The notes beneath the pieces were generated by a model. That model saw nothing but the letters and a program-made list of their open reading frames with translations, ran no database searches and was not told the DNA's origin. This document shows positions 26,594 through 33,828 of a stretch of 64,000 bases of DNA, piece by piece. The position numbers were made by a program, and so were the translations under genes. Source of the stretch: JACJVV01 sp964581515. Its GTDB lineage: Archaea; Nanobdellota; Nanobdellia; Woesearchaeales; JACJVV01. The stretch covers positions 186,001-250,000 of the forward strand of contig CAZOOV010000001.1 in NCBI GenBank assembly GCA_964581515.1. Reading direction: 5' to 3'. Numbering within the stretch: the first letter of the stretch is position 1; each line of letters starts with the position of its first letter.

Positions 26594-27181
26594 CTAATCT
26601 GATTTTTTTGATGATGTTGACTTTCCTTGATCTGCTCCTTTCATAACAAACCACATGAATAGTACAACAATGATTAATAATACAACTGACGACACCACAG
26701 TACTGTTATTGAAATCTGCTAAAAAGCCAAATAAAACCTGCAACCATGTACGGTTACTTTCTGTCGTGATTGCATTAAGGAATATAAAAATAATTGATAC
26801 AAACATAATAATCATAAAAATAGTTGACCATGGCTTCTCAAGATAGACAGGTCCTTCTTCTTCTTTCATGAATGAACCAATCAACATAAGGAAAAATACC
26901 GATAATAATAACAAGACTACTATTTGTGCTGCAGTCTGATTAACTATTGCAACAATCCTACTTGAGGCAATCGTTAGAAACGCTATAACAAAAGCAGTCA
27001 TTGCATTAAGATTCTTTTTAGTTACTTTTGTACCTTCAACTACATCCATACCAAGTACTTTTGTCTTCTCTAAAATTGCAAAGACAATTGTAAACACTAA
27101 TAAGAAAGGTAGTATTACATCATATATACCTAATTTATCAAAAAAAACTAGTGTTCCCCTGAATGTTGATACTTCTGCCAT
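26594..27181 (-). CDS. Four-helix membrane protein, tandem family member 3
   Basis: 195 aa. Helices at about 18-38, 55-75, 80-103, 115-135 and 160-180, ending in a Ser/Lys-rich tail. It contains the family block FLLVFTIVFAILEKTKVLGM and is most similar in layout to member 2. A short insert VVEGTKVTKKN follows the first helix. It is the first gene of the minus-strand trio and diverges from the HEPN-like/MinD operon; the 145-base gap holds AT-rich promoters for both directions. Function unknown. Confidence 0.75.
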   Translation of the reverse strand: MAEVSTFRGTLVFFDKLGIYDVILPFLLVFTIVFAILEKTKVLGMDVVEGTKVTKKNLNAMTAFVIAFLTIASSRIVAIVNQTAAQIVVLLLLSVFFLMLIGSFMKEEEGPVYLEKPWSTIFMIIMFVSIIFIFLNAITTESNRTWLQVLFGFLADFNNSTVVSSVVLLIIVVLFMWFVMKGADQGKSTSSKKSD

Positions 27182-27326
27182 TAGATAAAAATCTATTAAT
27201 CATAATATATAAATCTTTCTGTTTTTTATATTGACCGAAAAAGAAGATTTTATATATTATAGTCGACTTAATTACTTTAAACATAATATCATCAATTTAC
27301 AACGTTCGTAAACTGCCAGGCCCACG

Positions 27327-27806
27327 ATGGAAAAATTTCTTGAACTCCAGGAGTCAGCGTTAACATATCAGAAGAACGCTGAACAAGGTATTAATTTTAC
27401 TTATCCTTTGGTCAAAGAGAATAAAGTACTCCTAAGTGTTGTAAACAACCTATTTTTGGCTGGAACAAACATAATGGGGAGTATTTTACACTATGAACTG
27501 CTATATAAGCGTATACCTGCATTTAATGATAATTTTGAAGCAAAATATAGGTTAATGCGAAGTAGAATCATGGAAAAATACCATCTTGACGCCCAGTATC
27601 TTAAATTAGTACGTGATTTGAAAGAAATAATAATAGCACATCACGAATCCCCTATTGAATTCTCAAGGGGATCAAAATTCGTCATTTGTAATGATAATTA
27701 CGAACTGAAGGAAATATCCCTTGAAAGCCTGAAAGATGCCATGAGAAAAACAAAATTATTTATAGATGAAGTCATTAGCATAACAAAGCAGAAGGAAATT
27801 ATTTGA
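27327..27806 (+). CDS. Helical hypothetical protein (HEPN-like layout) 1
   Basis: 159 aa, mostly helical, with no signal or membrane segment. Its order (N-terminal paired helices, a tyrosine-rich centre, then a helix with LKEIIIAHHESP and a C-terminal helix) resembles the 153-aa product of the next gene and more loosely HEPN-type four-helix bundles. The catalytic RxxxxxH of HEPN RNases is not clear. A TATA (TTTATATATTATAG around 27250) lies upstream. It begins a run of four genes ending with MinD and a membrane protein. Function unknown. Confidence 0.6.
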   Translation: MEKFLELQESALTYQKNAEQGINFTYPLVKENKVLLSVVNNLFLAGTNIMGSILHYELLYKRIPAFNDNFEAKYRLMRSRIMEKYHLDAQYLKLVRDLKEIIIAHHESPIEFSRGSKFVICNDNYELKEISLESLKDAMRKTKLFIDEVISITKQKEII

Positions 27807-27939
27807 TAGGTTATGGGTCATGAACACTTTATTTGCATATAGCAAGTAGAATTTGCCGATTATCAATTTCTTCTCAAGTAAGGCAAAAATACAATAATAT
27901 GATAAATATTCAATAAATAAATATGAAAGGTGCAAACTA

Positions 27940-28401
27940 ATGCAAGAATCACTTTTTTATGCTTCACAAGAAATGAAAAGAGCTGAACATCTATTATATG
28001 TCAGTCTAAAATATACAAGAACGGGAGATGTAATAAAGAGCTTAGTATCCAGACTAATAGCATGTTTTGATTTTGTTATAGACGGAATGTTAGAAATAGA
28101 AGAAGAAAAAGGTAGTATTGTCGAAGTACCAAACAGCCCTTTTGCCAAAGTAACAGTATTAAAGAGAATATATAAAGATAATGAAGAGATGTGTGTATAT
28201 CTTGATTACTATCTCCTACTGAGAAAAATATCAAGAAGCAATTCAGAAGCATCTCATGAGTTCAGGAGAAATCTTGTATTAAGAGTTAAACTCGATGATA
28301 AAGAGGTTGAAATTACAATCGATATTTCTGGAGATTATTACCATAAAACTCATGATTTCTTAAAATTTATAAAGGACATCCATATATTAGATGAAAAATG
28401 A
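27940..28401 (+). CDS. Helical hypothetical protein (HEPN-like layout) 2
   Basis: 153 aa. MQESLFYASQEMKRAEHLLY then VSLKYTRTGDVIKSLVSRLI aligns in layout with the preceding 159-aa protein, so they are probably diverged paralogues. The last third is beta-rich (LRVKLDDKEVEITIDIS). Its stop overlaps the MinD start by 4 bases (ATGA), so it is translationally coupled to that ATPase and may be its partner. No catalytic motif identified. Confidence 0.65.
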   Translation: MQESLFYASQEMKRAEHLLYVSLKYTRTGDVIKSLVSRLIACFDFVIDGMLEIEEEKGSIVEVPNSPFAKVTVLKRIYKDNEEMCVYLDYYLLLRKISRSNSEASHEFRRNLVLRVKLDDKEVEITIDISGDYYHKTHDFLKFIKDIHILDEK

Positions 28402-29213
28402 GAAGTGTGGTTATCGCATCAGGCAAAGGTGGTGTAGGAAAAACTACTTTAGCCCTTAACCTTGCACTAGCACTTACAAGATATGGTAGACAAACTATAC
28501 TTGTTGATGGGAATTTTGATTTTCCCCATGTTGGACTTATGCTTGGTAAATCAAATTTTGAAGAGACAATTATTTCTGCAATTGAAGATAGGAAGAATAT
28601 AAAAGAAGTAGTGTATAAACACCAGTCAGGACTCAAAATCGTACCTGGAAATATATCTTTAGAACATTTACACAAAAAAGATATCAATAAATTCAATAAA
28701 TTAGTTAATCAATTAGATGAATATGCTGAAATTGTCATTGTTGATTCTGGGCATGGATTTAACAAAGAGAATATAGAAGTAATTGGTAATTGTACTGATA
28801 TAATTCTTGTAACTACTCCTGATTTTGTATCTGTTACAGAGACTCTAAAACTTTTAAAGATTATTAAACAAAATCCTAATTCTAAAATATTAGGTGTGAT
28901 TGTAAATAAGGATTCAGGAAAAGATTATGATATGAAAGTAGAAAATATACAAACGTTACTTGGAGAGAAAGTAATTGGGGTTGTACCTGAACATAAGAGC
29001 GTCAAACAATCATTGAAACTTAAACATCCACTTATATATAGCCATCCAAGTTCTGCTGCAACAGAAGCGATTGAAAAAATTGCATGTAATCTAATAAACA
29101 AACCATATCAAAAAAAAGAAGTTGTGAAAAAGACAAAACTTGTAAATATTATGGATAAAGTAGGACTAAAGAAATGGTATGAAACACTTCTAGATGAGGA
29201 GGATGAAGATTAA
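28398..29213 (+). CDS. minD: MinD/ParA-family ATPase
   Basis: 271 aa deviant-Walker ATPase. The P-loop is ASGKGGVGKTTLALNLALAL at residues 7-26 with the signature Lys of the MinD/ParA group; switch motifs are ILVDGNFDFPHVGLML and IVIVDSGHGF. Family members position cell-division, pilus or flagellar machinery at the membrane. The C-terminal helix (MDKVGLKKWYETLL) could be the amphipathic membrane anchor. It is coupled upstream to a helical protein (4-base overlap) and downstream to a membrane protein (one-base overlap), next to the secretion locus. A role placing that apparatus is inferred. Confidence 0.9.
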   Translation: MRSVVIASGKGGVGKTTLALNLALALTRYGRQTILVDGNFDFPHVGLMLGKSNFEETIISAIEDRKNIKEVVYKHQSGLKIVPGNISLEHLHKKDINKFNKLVNQLDEYAEIVIVDSGHGFNKENIEVIGNCTDIILVTTPDFVSVTETLKLLKIIKQNPNSKILGVIVNKDSGKDYDMKVENIQTLLGEKVIGVVPEHKSVKQSLKLKHPLIYSHPSSAATEAIEKIACNLINKPYQKKEVVKKTKLVNIMDKVGLKKWYETLLDEEDED

Positions 29214-29752
29214 TGCCTAAAAAAAAAGAAGTGAAGAAAAATAATAAGAAAACTAAAACTATTTCCCAAGAAGAAATCACTTCTTCTACCTTAGAGCGCA
29301 TTAAAAGGCTTGAAGACATTCATCAGAGAAAATTAGAAGAACATACTTCTTCTGATACAACTGCTTTTTGGACATTCCTATTAATTGCTATTATTACTAA
29401 TTTTTTCTTATCATTCATATTAGTATTCTTATTAGTATTTCTTAATGACCCGCTTTTATATGCATTAGTTATAATAATTGGTCTTAGTTTTGGATATGTT
29501 TATACATTTCTTATCCATAGCCTTAGACATACTTTCTTCCATCATCATATGTATTCCAAGATGTTTATATTCATCACAGGAGCAATAAACATATTTTATA
29601 TTGTAACCACAAGTGAGATTGTGTTCAATGGATTTAATATACCAAATGATTTCTATAATCAGATAGGAATTCCAATAGTATATTTCATAGCTTATCTTGC
29701 ACCTTATTTCCTTGAGAAGATGTGGAAAGTATTGTTTGGAAAAGCGTTTTAA
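29213..29752 (+). CDS. Membrane protein coupled to MinD
   Basis: 179 aa. A Lys-rich cytoplasmic N-terminus (1-45) with a short coiled coil, then four hydrophobic helices at about 52-75, 82-104, 115-135 and 150-168. A His-rich stretch (HSLRHTFFHHHMYSK) lies between helices 2 and 3. It starts at the TAATG junction with MinD, so it is translated in a coupled way and may be its membrane receptor. Function otherwise unknown. Confidence 0.7.
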   Translation: MPKKKEVKKNNKKTKTISQEEITSSTLERIKRLEDIHQRKLEEHTSSDTTAFWTFLLIAIITNFFLSFILVFLLVFLNDPLLYALVIIIGLSFGYVYTFLIHSLRHTFFHHHMYSKMFIFITGAINIFYIVTTSEIVFNGFNIPNDFYNQIGIPIVYFIAYLAPYFLEKMWKVLFGKAF

Positions 29753-29757
29753 TACTC

Positions 29758-29837
29758 AAAAAAGCATACTCATGAGTTTTACTTTTTTGGTCGAAATCCT
29801 CTCAGGAAACTCACAACTTCAATTGTGAGAGGATTTC
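29758..29837 (+). terminator. Double hairpin downstream of the MinD operon
   Basis: First hairpin: AAAAAAG (29758-29764) pairs with CTTTTTT (29782-29788), enclosing the palindrome ACTCATGAGT. Second: GAAATCCT (29793-29800) pairs with AGGATTTC (29830-29837), and CTCACAA (29810-29816) with TTGTGAG (29823-29829). The position after the last stop and before the tRNA suggests a 3'-end or processing signal. Confidence 0.45.
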
Positions 29838-29929
29838 ATTACGCAAAAAGCTTTATAAAACAAAGTTAATTTATCTGATTAAATTATATGGCGGCCTTAG
29901 TGTAGTCTGGTTAGCATAGAAGACTGTGG

Positions 29930-29963
29930 ACGATTGCTCACCTGTTTACAAAAACAGGCAGAA
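29930..29963 (+). other. tRNA-His intron 1 (canonical 37/38, 34 nt)
   Basis: The exon CTGT (32-35) pairs with intron GCAG to give the central 4-bp helix. The flanking bulges GGA and AAA are cut as GG|A and AA|A, the positions expected for the archaeal splicing endonuclease. The intron body has the hairpin CTGTTT/AAACAG. The inner side is a loop rather than a tight second bulge helix, so this is a relaxed motif. Confidence 0.8.
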
Positions 29964-29984
29964 ATCTTCTGGCCCGAGTTCAAA

Positions 29985-30015
29985 ACAGCCTTGATTTCTT
30001 CAAGGTTGGTGAAAG
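29985..30015 (+). other. tRNA-His intron 2 in the T-loop (59/60, 31 nt)
   Basis: TTCA (54-57) pairs with TGAA (30010-30013). The 3-base bulges AAA and AGT are cut as AA|A and AG|T, restoring the T-loop TTCAAAT. The intron has its own hairpin CCTTGA-TTTCT-TCAAGG. Without removal no T-arm can form. Confidence 0.85.
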
Positions 30016-30043
30016 TCTCGGGGGCCGCCCTTTTTTCTTTAAG

Positions 30044-30658
30044 ATGAAAGGAACTATAAATGGTAAAAAAGCAAGAGAATATGATAAACAAGTAAATGCA
30101 ACTACAAGAAGCAATAAGAAAAATTCTTTCCTTAATAGAGAAATTAAAGGCAAAAAGAATATAATTGTAGACCTATGCTGTGGAAGTGGAATTTCTTTAG
30201 ATGTTTTACTTACAAAAGCTAAAAAAATCTATGCAATTGATGCTTCTGAAGAAATGATAAGTATTTGCAAAGAAAAAGTAAAGAATGAAAAAGTAAAATT
30301 TATTGTTTCTGATGTTAGGAATGTCTCTATAAAAGATGAAGAATGCGATTATGTCATCATAAGAATGGGATTGCACCATATCAGAGATAAACAAGGAGTT
30401 ATTGAAGAAGCATATAGAATTTTAAAGAAAAAAGGAAAATTATTAGTCATTGATAGGTTTAGATGTGAAAACATCATAATGACTTATCTGAAAGATATAA
30501 TAAGAAATATTCATATGGGGATGAATGCATTCCAACACCATTATATTAAATTAAATGAGTTTTATAAGATGATAAATGGAAAATTTAAAGTAATAAATAA
30601 GTTTGAACACAAGATTAAGTTTTATACAAAAGCAAACATCGTCTTAAAAAAGATCTAA
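30044..30658 (+). CDS. Class I SAM-dependent methyltransferase
   Basis: 204 aa Rossmann methyltransferase of the UbiE/small-molecule type. Motif I is IIVDLCCGSGISLDVLL (about residues 43-59), motif II is IYAIDASEEMI, and the post-motif region is CDYVIIRMGLHHIRDKQG. Its ATG is 15 bases after the tRNA-His 3' end with a T-run between, so it may depend on readthrough or its own unseen promoter. The substrate is not predictable. The C-terminal third contains a lipid-like FQHHYIKLNEFYKM stretch resembling membrane-lipid or quinone methyltransferases, only loosely. Confidence 0.8.
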   Translation: MKGTINGKKAREYDKQVNATTRSNKKNSFLNREIKGKKNIIVDLCCGSGISLDVLLTKAKKIYAIDASEEMISICKEKVKNEKVKFIVSDVRNVSIKDEECDYVIIRMGLHHIRDKQGVIEEAYRILKKKGKLLVIDRFRCENIIMTYLKDIIRNIHMGMNAFQHHYIKLNEFYKMINGKFKVINKFEHKIKFYTKANIVLKKI

Positions 30659-30747
30659 TATTCTGATGTAACCATTAATTAGTACTACACAAAGTTTATA
30701 ATATTTTTCAGTGGATAGTTATTATTCAGTGGTGGGGTGTTAATATA

Positions 30748-31710
30748 ATGGGACTTTTCGGTAAAAAACAAGATAAGAATTCTGAACCTCCTTTACCAGA
30801 TAATCTGCCGCCCCTTGACAGCGCTCCTCCAGTTGGCGCGCCAGGTTCTGTACCACCAATCCAACCTAACATTACAACTCATGATCAAATACCTAATGAT
30901 ATACAATTAAATCCACCTGTACCAGATATGCCTCCACCTACACAACCAAGCATGGGTGAGCCATTGATTAATAATAATAGTTTTGCACCACATCCTGCAC
31001 TTGGACCTGAACAAGGAATGATGCAAAAGACGAAAGAACAAAAACTTCCAGAACCAAATATACCTAATCCAGATACATTCTCAGCAGGTGTTCCAGGAAA
31101 TGTTGAAGCTCAAGAGCCAGATAGTCTTCCAGATTTACCTGAGATAGACCATAGTAGTACTGAACTACCTGAGCTTCCAGACATAAAAGACATACCTAAT
31201 CCAAGACCACAGAGTCAAAGCGCTGCACCAACCCAGATAGAAGAGCCAAGACCACAAGTAGATGATGAGGTCCCTACTCCACCACCAATATTCTCTGATG
31301 AGGAATTCTATGAAACACCTAATGAAATAAGGCATCTTGTCAATGAGAAAAAGATTAAACATCATCATCATAAACCTAAACAATTATTTGCTGAAGAACA
31401 TACTTATGTTCATGAAGACGTAGAAGATGATATACCAAAAGAAGCACCTGGAAAAGAAGGAGTAGAAGGAGGAATGGAGAATTACCATCAAAGACCAGGA
31501 CCAATATTTATTAATATTGATGCTTTCAAAGGAATGCTGGGAGATATAGAAACTATTCAAAAGGACATTAAATCATCTGAGTTGATACTACAACATCTTC
31601 AGGAAATCAAAAATGCAAAAGATATGGAACTTGAAAGATGGAGAGTACAACTTGAAAATATTCAAAAAAAAGTAACATATGTTGATAAAGTTTTATTCAA
31701 TGAGGCATAA
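30748..31710 (+). CDS. Pro-rich protein with C-terminal coiled-coil domain
   Basis: 320 aa. It begins MGLFGKKQDK. A Pro/Asn-rich, probably disordered region covers residues 10-185, followed by a His/Lys patch (KIKHHHHKPKQ) and, from about 250, a folded coiled-coil domain (GPIFINIDAFKGMLGDIETI ... VDKVLFNEA). That domain is repeated as the separate 71-aa protein encoded immediately downstream. The MGLFGKK start recalls MELFKKK of the coiled-coil protein at 23914. The ribosome site is G-rich (GTGGGGTG). Probably cytoplasmic and part of the pilus-like cluster; function unknown. Confidence 0.7.
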   Translation: MGLFGKKQDKNSEPPLPDNLPPLDSAPPVGAPGSVPPIQPNITTHDQIPNDIQLNPPVPDMPPPTQPSMGEPLINNNSFAPHPALGPEQGMMQKTKEQKLPEPNIPNPDTFSAGVPGNVEAQEPDSLPDLPEIDHSSTELPELPDIKDIPNPRPQSQSAAPTQIEEPRPQVDDEVPTPPPIFSDEEFYETPNEIRHLVNEKKIKHHHHKPKQLFAEEHTYVHEDVEDDIPKEAPGKEGVEGGMENYHQRPGPIFINIDAFKGMLGDIETIQKDIKSSELILQHLQEIKNAKDMELERWRVQLENIQKKVTYVDKVLFNEA

Positions 31711-31712
31711 AA

Positions 31713-31928
31713 ATGGAAGGAAAATCACTATACGTTAAAGTTGATGATTACAAAGATATCGTTGATATCATGACTTTGATTAAGAAAAAGATCCAGGATG
31801 CAAAAGGCATCTTAAACTCAATCAATAATCTGAAGAACGATGAAGATATAGAAATAGATGAGTGGAATAATAATATTGAAGAGATTGATAGAAAAATAGA
31901 TGACCTAGATAGGGCATTATTCGAGTAA
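31713..31928 (+). CDS. Small coiled-coil protein duplicating the upstream domain
   Basis: 71 aa. SLYVKVDDYKDIVDIMTLIK with IDRKIDDLDRALFE aligns with the last 70 residues of the 320-aa protein (FINIDAFKGMLGDIETIQKD with IQKKVTYVDKVLFNEA). So it is a stand-alone copy of that domain, 2 bases downstream. Single-domain alpha-helical hairpin, acidic, cytoplasmic. Heterodimerisation with the longer protein is a reasonable guess. Confidence 0.7.
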   Translation: MEGKSLYVKVDDYKDIVDIMTLIKKKIQDAKGILNSINNLKNDEDIEIDEWNNNIEEIDRKIDDLDRALFE

Positions 31929-32044
31929 AATAAAAAAATCCCAACCACCGCAAAGGTGAGGTATTTTTAATGTTATGATACCACATCAATGCGAGAAATA
32001 AGAGAGGAAATCCAACCAATATAAGCAGAGTGGAATCATAACAA

Positions 32045-32407
32045 ATGAGCGAAGAAGAATCATCATTCTATGTTGCTATACAAGATCCAAAGAGTTTTAG
32101 AAGAGAACTACTAGGATCAAGTAAGGATATGATTAAGCTTCTTCAAAAATATGAAGACATAAAGAAGATTAGAGAACAAAAGATTAAGCTTATGTATGAA
32201 TTCTCACAAACAAAAACCGAAATTGCAATGCTTATGGGTAAGTTAAAGCGAGCAATACCTAAAACAAAATTAAGAAATGCATATGATAACCCTAAAGTAA
32301 TTGAGAAAAAGAAGATTGTAGCACCGCGTAAAGAAGTACACCCTGATCTTTCAAGTCTTCAGAATGAACTTGCTTCTATTGAAGAGAAATTAGGTAAATT
32401 GAAGTAA
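32045..32407 (+). CDS. Coiled-coil hypothetical protein
   Basis: 120 aa with no signal peptide. FYVAIQDPKSFRRELLGSSK followed by a long helix resembles in layout the domain found in the two upstream proteins (strand, short loop, helical hairpin). A basic linker (KAIPKTK to APRKEVHP) and a short C-terminal helix follow. It lies 116 bases after the 71-aa gene with a possible promoter between. It is probably a further member of the same accessory set. Function unknown. Confidence 0.65.
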   Translation: MSEEESSFYVAIQDPKSFRRELLGSSKDMIKLLQKYEDIKKIREQKIKLMYEFSQTKTEIAMLMGKLKRAIPKTKLRNAYDNPKVIEKKKIVAPRKEVHPDLSSLQNELASIEEKLGKLK

Positions 32408-32408
32408 A

Positions 32409-32807
32409 TTATTTCTTTAGAAGACTTCTACATCCATTATATGTTGTTTTTAGAATATTGTAAGGAATTTCAAGTGCATATGTTCCCATTAAAGTAGGTT
32501 CTTTTTCTCTTAAGTCAGGAAACCTTGCAAAACCATCAACCATCATGGCTGCAAATGTAGTTCTAGCTTCAGGAGATTGAGAATATATCATTCCAATAAA
32601 ACCAGCAGTAAGTTCTAAAGCAGAACTGAAATAAACTGATTCAGCTGCTTCATAATTAGGTATTATTTTTTCTAATTTCTTTTGTTCAGGTAAAAGAGAG
32701 ACCACTGTATCAATCACTAAAGCGCATACTCCTGCTGTTAAACCAAATGTTATGTAAGAAGCGTCTAAAAATTTATCAGCGATACTTGTTTTTGTTACTG
32801 CATCCAT
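32409..32807 (-). CDS. Hypothetical membrane-associated protein
   Basis: 132 aa from ATG 32807 (MDAVTKTSIADKFLDASYIT). The frame is open upstream to 32936, but that part runs into the tRNA-Leu flank repeats and is composed of Phe/Ile/Ser, so it is excluded. Two hydrophobic segments (FGLTAGVCALVIDTVVSLL at about 21-39 and FSSALELTAGFIGMIY at about 60-75) suggest membrane association. It ends facing the coiled-coil gene with a 1-base gap. Function unknown. Confidence 0.55.
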   Translation of the reverse strand: MDAVTKTSIADKFLDASYITFGLTAGVCALVIDTVVSLLPEQKKLEKIIPNYEAAESVYFSSALELTAGFIGMIYSQSPEARTTFAAMMVDGFARFPDLREKEPTLMGTYALEIPYNILKTTYNGCRSLLKK

Positions 32808-32870
32808 AACAGATATAATTTTAATTGATGTTTTAAAGATTTGTTTCTTTGAGAATATAAGAAAAAATGA

Positions 32871-33122
32871 TTTAGATGTAAGAATTATGTAGAAAAAAAG
32901 TGTGAGGGAGGACAATCTCACTAACGTTCTTTGCATAGTACTAATGTACTATACAATCTCACTAACGTTCCAGGCCTAGTACTATGTACTAGACAATCTC
33001 ACTAACGTTCTTTGCATAGTACTAATGTACTATACAATCTCACTAACGTTCCAAGCCCTCCCTTTAACGTTTAATTGTGTTTTAGATGTAAATCAGGTAA
33101 AAAGATAAAGTGTGAGGGAGGG
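32871..33122. repeat. Direct repeats of the tRNA-Leu 3' end and flank
   Basis: The segment 32871-32912 is repeated at 33081-33122, exactly 210 bases apart. Both begin TTTAGATGTAA and end AAAGTGTGAGGGAGG. The identical 15-base end covers the acceptor/T-stem 3' end of tRNA-Leu. The layout resembles attachment-site duplication at a tRNA gene, but no integrase lies between; only palindromic repeats do. Confidence 0.7.
32912..33056. repeat. Palindromic tandem repeats (about 40-bp period)
   Basis: ACAATCTCACTAACGTTC starts at 32912, 32953, 32993 and 33034. The spacers alternate between a hairpin ATAGTAC-TAAT-GTACTAT type (units 1 and 3) and CTAGTAC-TAT-GTACTAG (unit 2). Units 1 and 3 are identical over the unit. 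This is a 2 x 2 higher-order duplication. Confidence 0.85.
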
Positions 33123-33244
33123 GATTCGAACCCCCGAACCCACTAAAGGACAGGATGCCTCAAACGCTGAAAGTCATTGTGTTTTCACACTCTTAACTCA
33201 ATTTCTTGAGTCCTGCGCGTTTGACCAGACTTCGCTACCCTCAC
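33111..33244 (-). tRNA. tRNA-Leu (CAA) with intron
   Basis: The acceptor GTGAGGG pairs perfectly with CCCTCAC, with discriminator A73. The D-stem is GCG/CGC and the anticodon stem CAGGA/TCCTG with loop C-T-CAA-G, so Leu(CAA). A long class II variable arm precedes the T-arm GGGGG-TTCGAAT-CCCCT. An intron at 33157-33204 splits the anticodon loop after G37. The mature length is 86 bases; CCA is not encoded. Transcribed on the minus strand. Confidence 0.93.
33157..33204 (-). other. tRNA-Leu intron (37/38, 48 nt)
   Basis: The exon CTCA (32-35) pairs perfectly with intron TGAG to form the 4-bp helix. The bulges AGA and GCA are cut as AG|A and GC|A. Removal restores a 7-base anticodon loop with A38. 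Confidence 0.85.
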
Positions 33245-33290
33245 ATAAATTATAAGAATGATAAATATCAATCTCTTTTTAAAGTTTTAG

Positions 33291-33689
33291 TTACTGCTCA
33301 TGCTTGTGTAAGAAGAAGGCTATACCAAAGATTATGGTAACAGCAATAAGTACTGAGAAAAGTTCAATATTAAAATTATTATTTGGATGATTTAGTGGAC
33401 TTTCAATATCTGGACGTCTTAAATCAAGTTCCATATCATTCATAGGTATTGTAACAGAATAAATGCTTTCGCAATTATTTTCAGATTCACATACGCCCTG
33501 TCCGTTCTTCTCACAACAAATTTGATTTATACAATCTGAATCAGCTGTGCAAGATATATAGCAGTCTCCATCGATACATGTCATTGTATCTTTAATGACG
33601 TTTCCGGTTAATGAAGATCCTAAAAAGAATAAAAGAGCAGATAATGATATTATAAAAGTTACAGTGAATATTGTGTCATTTTTATCCAT
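33291..33689 (-). CDS. Small Cys-rich membrane protein
   Basis: 132 aa. Helix 1 is at about 8-30 (FTVTFIISLSALLFFLGSSL) and helix 2 at about 107-125 (LFSVLIAVTIIFGIAFFL). Between them an extracytoplasmic loop carries nine Cys within 40 residues (TCIDGDCYISCTADSDC, ICC, VCESENNC), probably disulfide-bonded or metal-binding. This is a common design in DPANN exported proteins. It would be a natural client of the DsbA-like protein at 55922. Function unknown. Confidence 0.7.
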   Translation of the reverse strand: MDKNDTIFTVTFIISLSALLFFLGSSLTGNVIKDTMTCIDGDCYISCTADSDCINQICCEKNGQGVCESENNCESIYSVTIPMNDMELDLRRPDIESPLNHPNNNFNIELFSVLIAVTIIFGIAFFLHKHEQ

Positions 33690-33828
33690 ATGAATGAATT
33701 TTTAATATAAGCATTAATAAATATTTTGATTTGAATAGCAAGGGGAAAAATAACAGAGAGAGATAATAGAGAAAGATAACAGAAAAAAAGAAAGAAAAAA
33801 ATAAAATAAAAAGAAAAAACTAATCAGA

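Larger units (their letters stand above)
29890..30029 (+). tRNA. tRNA-His (GTG) with two introns
   Basis: The acceptor stem GCGGCCT (29891-29897) pairs with GGGCCGC (30022-30028). An encoded G-1 (29890) faces C73 (30029), the hallmark of tRNA-His. The D-arm is GTGT/GCAT. The anticodon stem GAAGA (29919-29923)/TCTTC (29965-29969) frames C-T-GTG-G, anticodon GTG at 29926-29928. The T-stem is CCGAG (29974-29978)/CTCGG (30017-30021). Removing 29930-29963 and 29985-30015 leaves a standard 7-base anticodon loop and the T-loop TTCAAAT, giving a 75-base mature tRNA. CCA is not encoded. A T-run follows at 30031-30036. Confidence 0.93.

Noticed and set aside
31941..31968. Terminator hairpin after the 71-aa gene
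   Set aside because: Only a 4-bp CACC/GGTG stem before the T-run, too weak to call.
32409..32936. 175-aa form of the hypothetical protein beside tRNA-Leu
   Set aside because: The N-terminal 43 residues lie in repeat sequence and spacer; the ATG at 32807 is more likely.
32912..33056. Possible CRISPR array
   Set aside because: Only four units, and the spacers are palindromic and two are identical. No cas genes nearby, so it is a tandem palindromic repeat.
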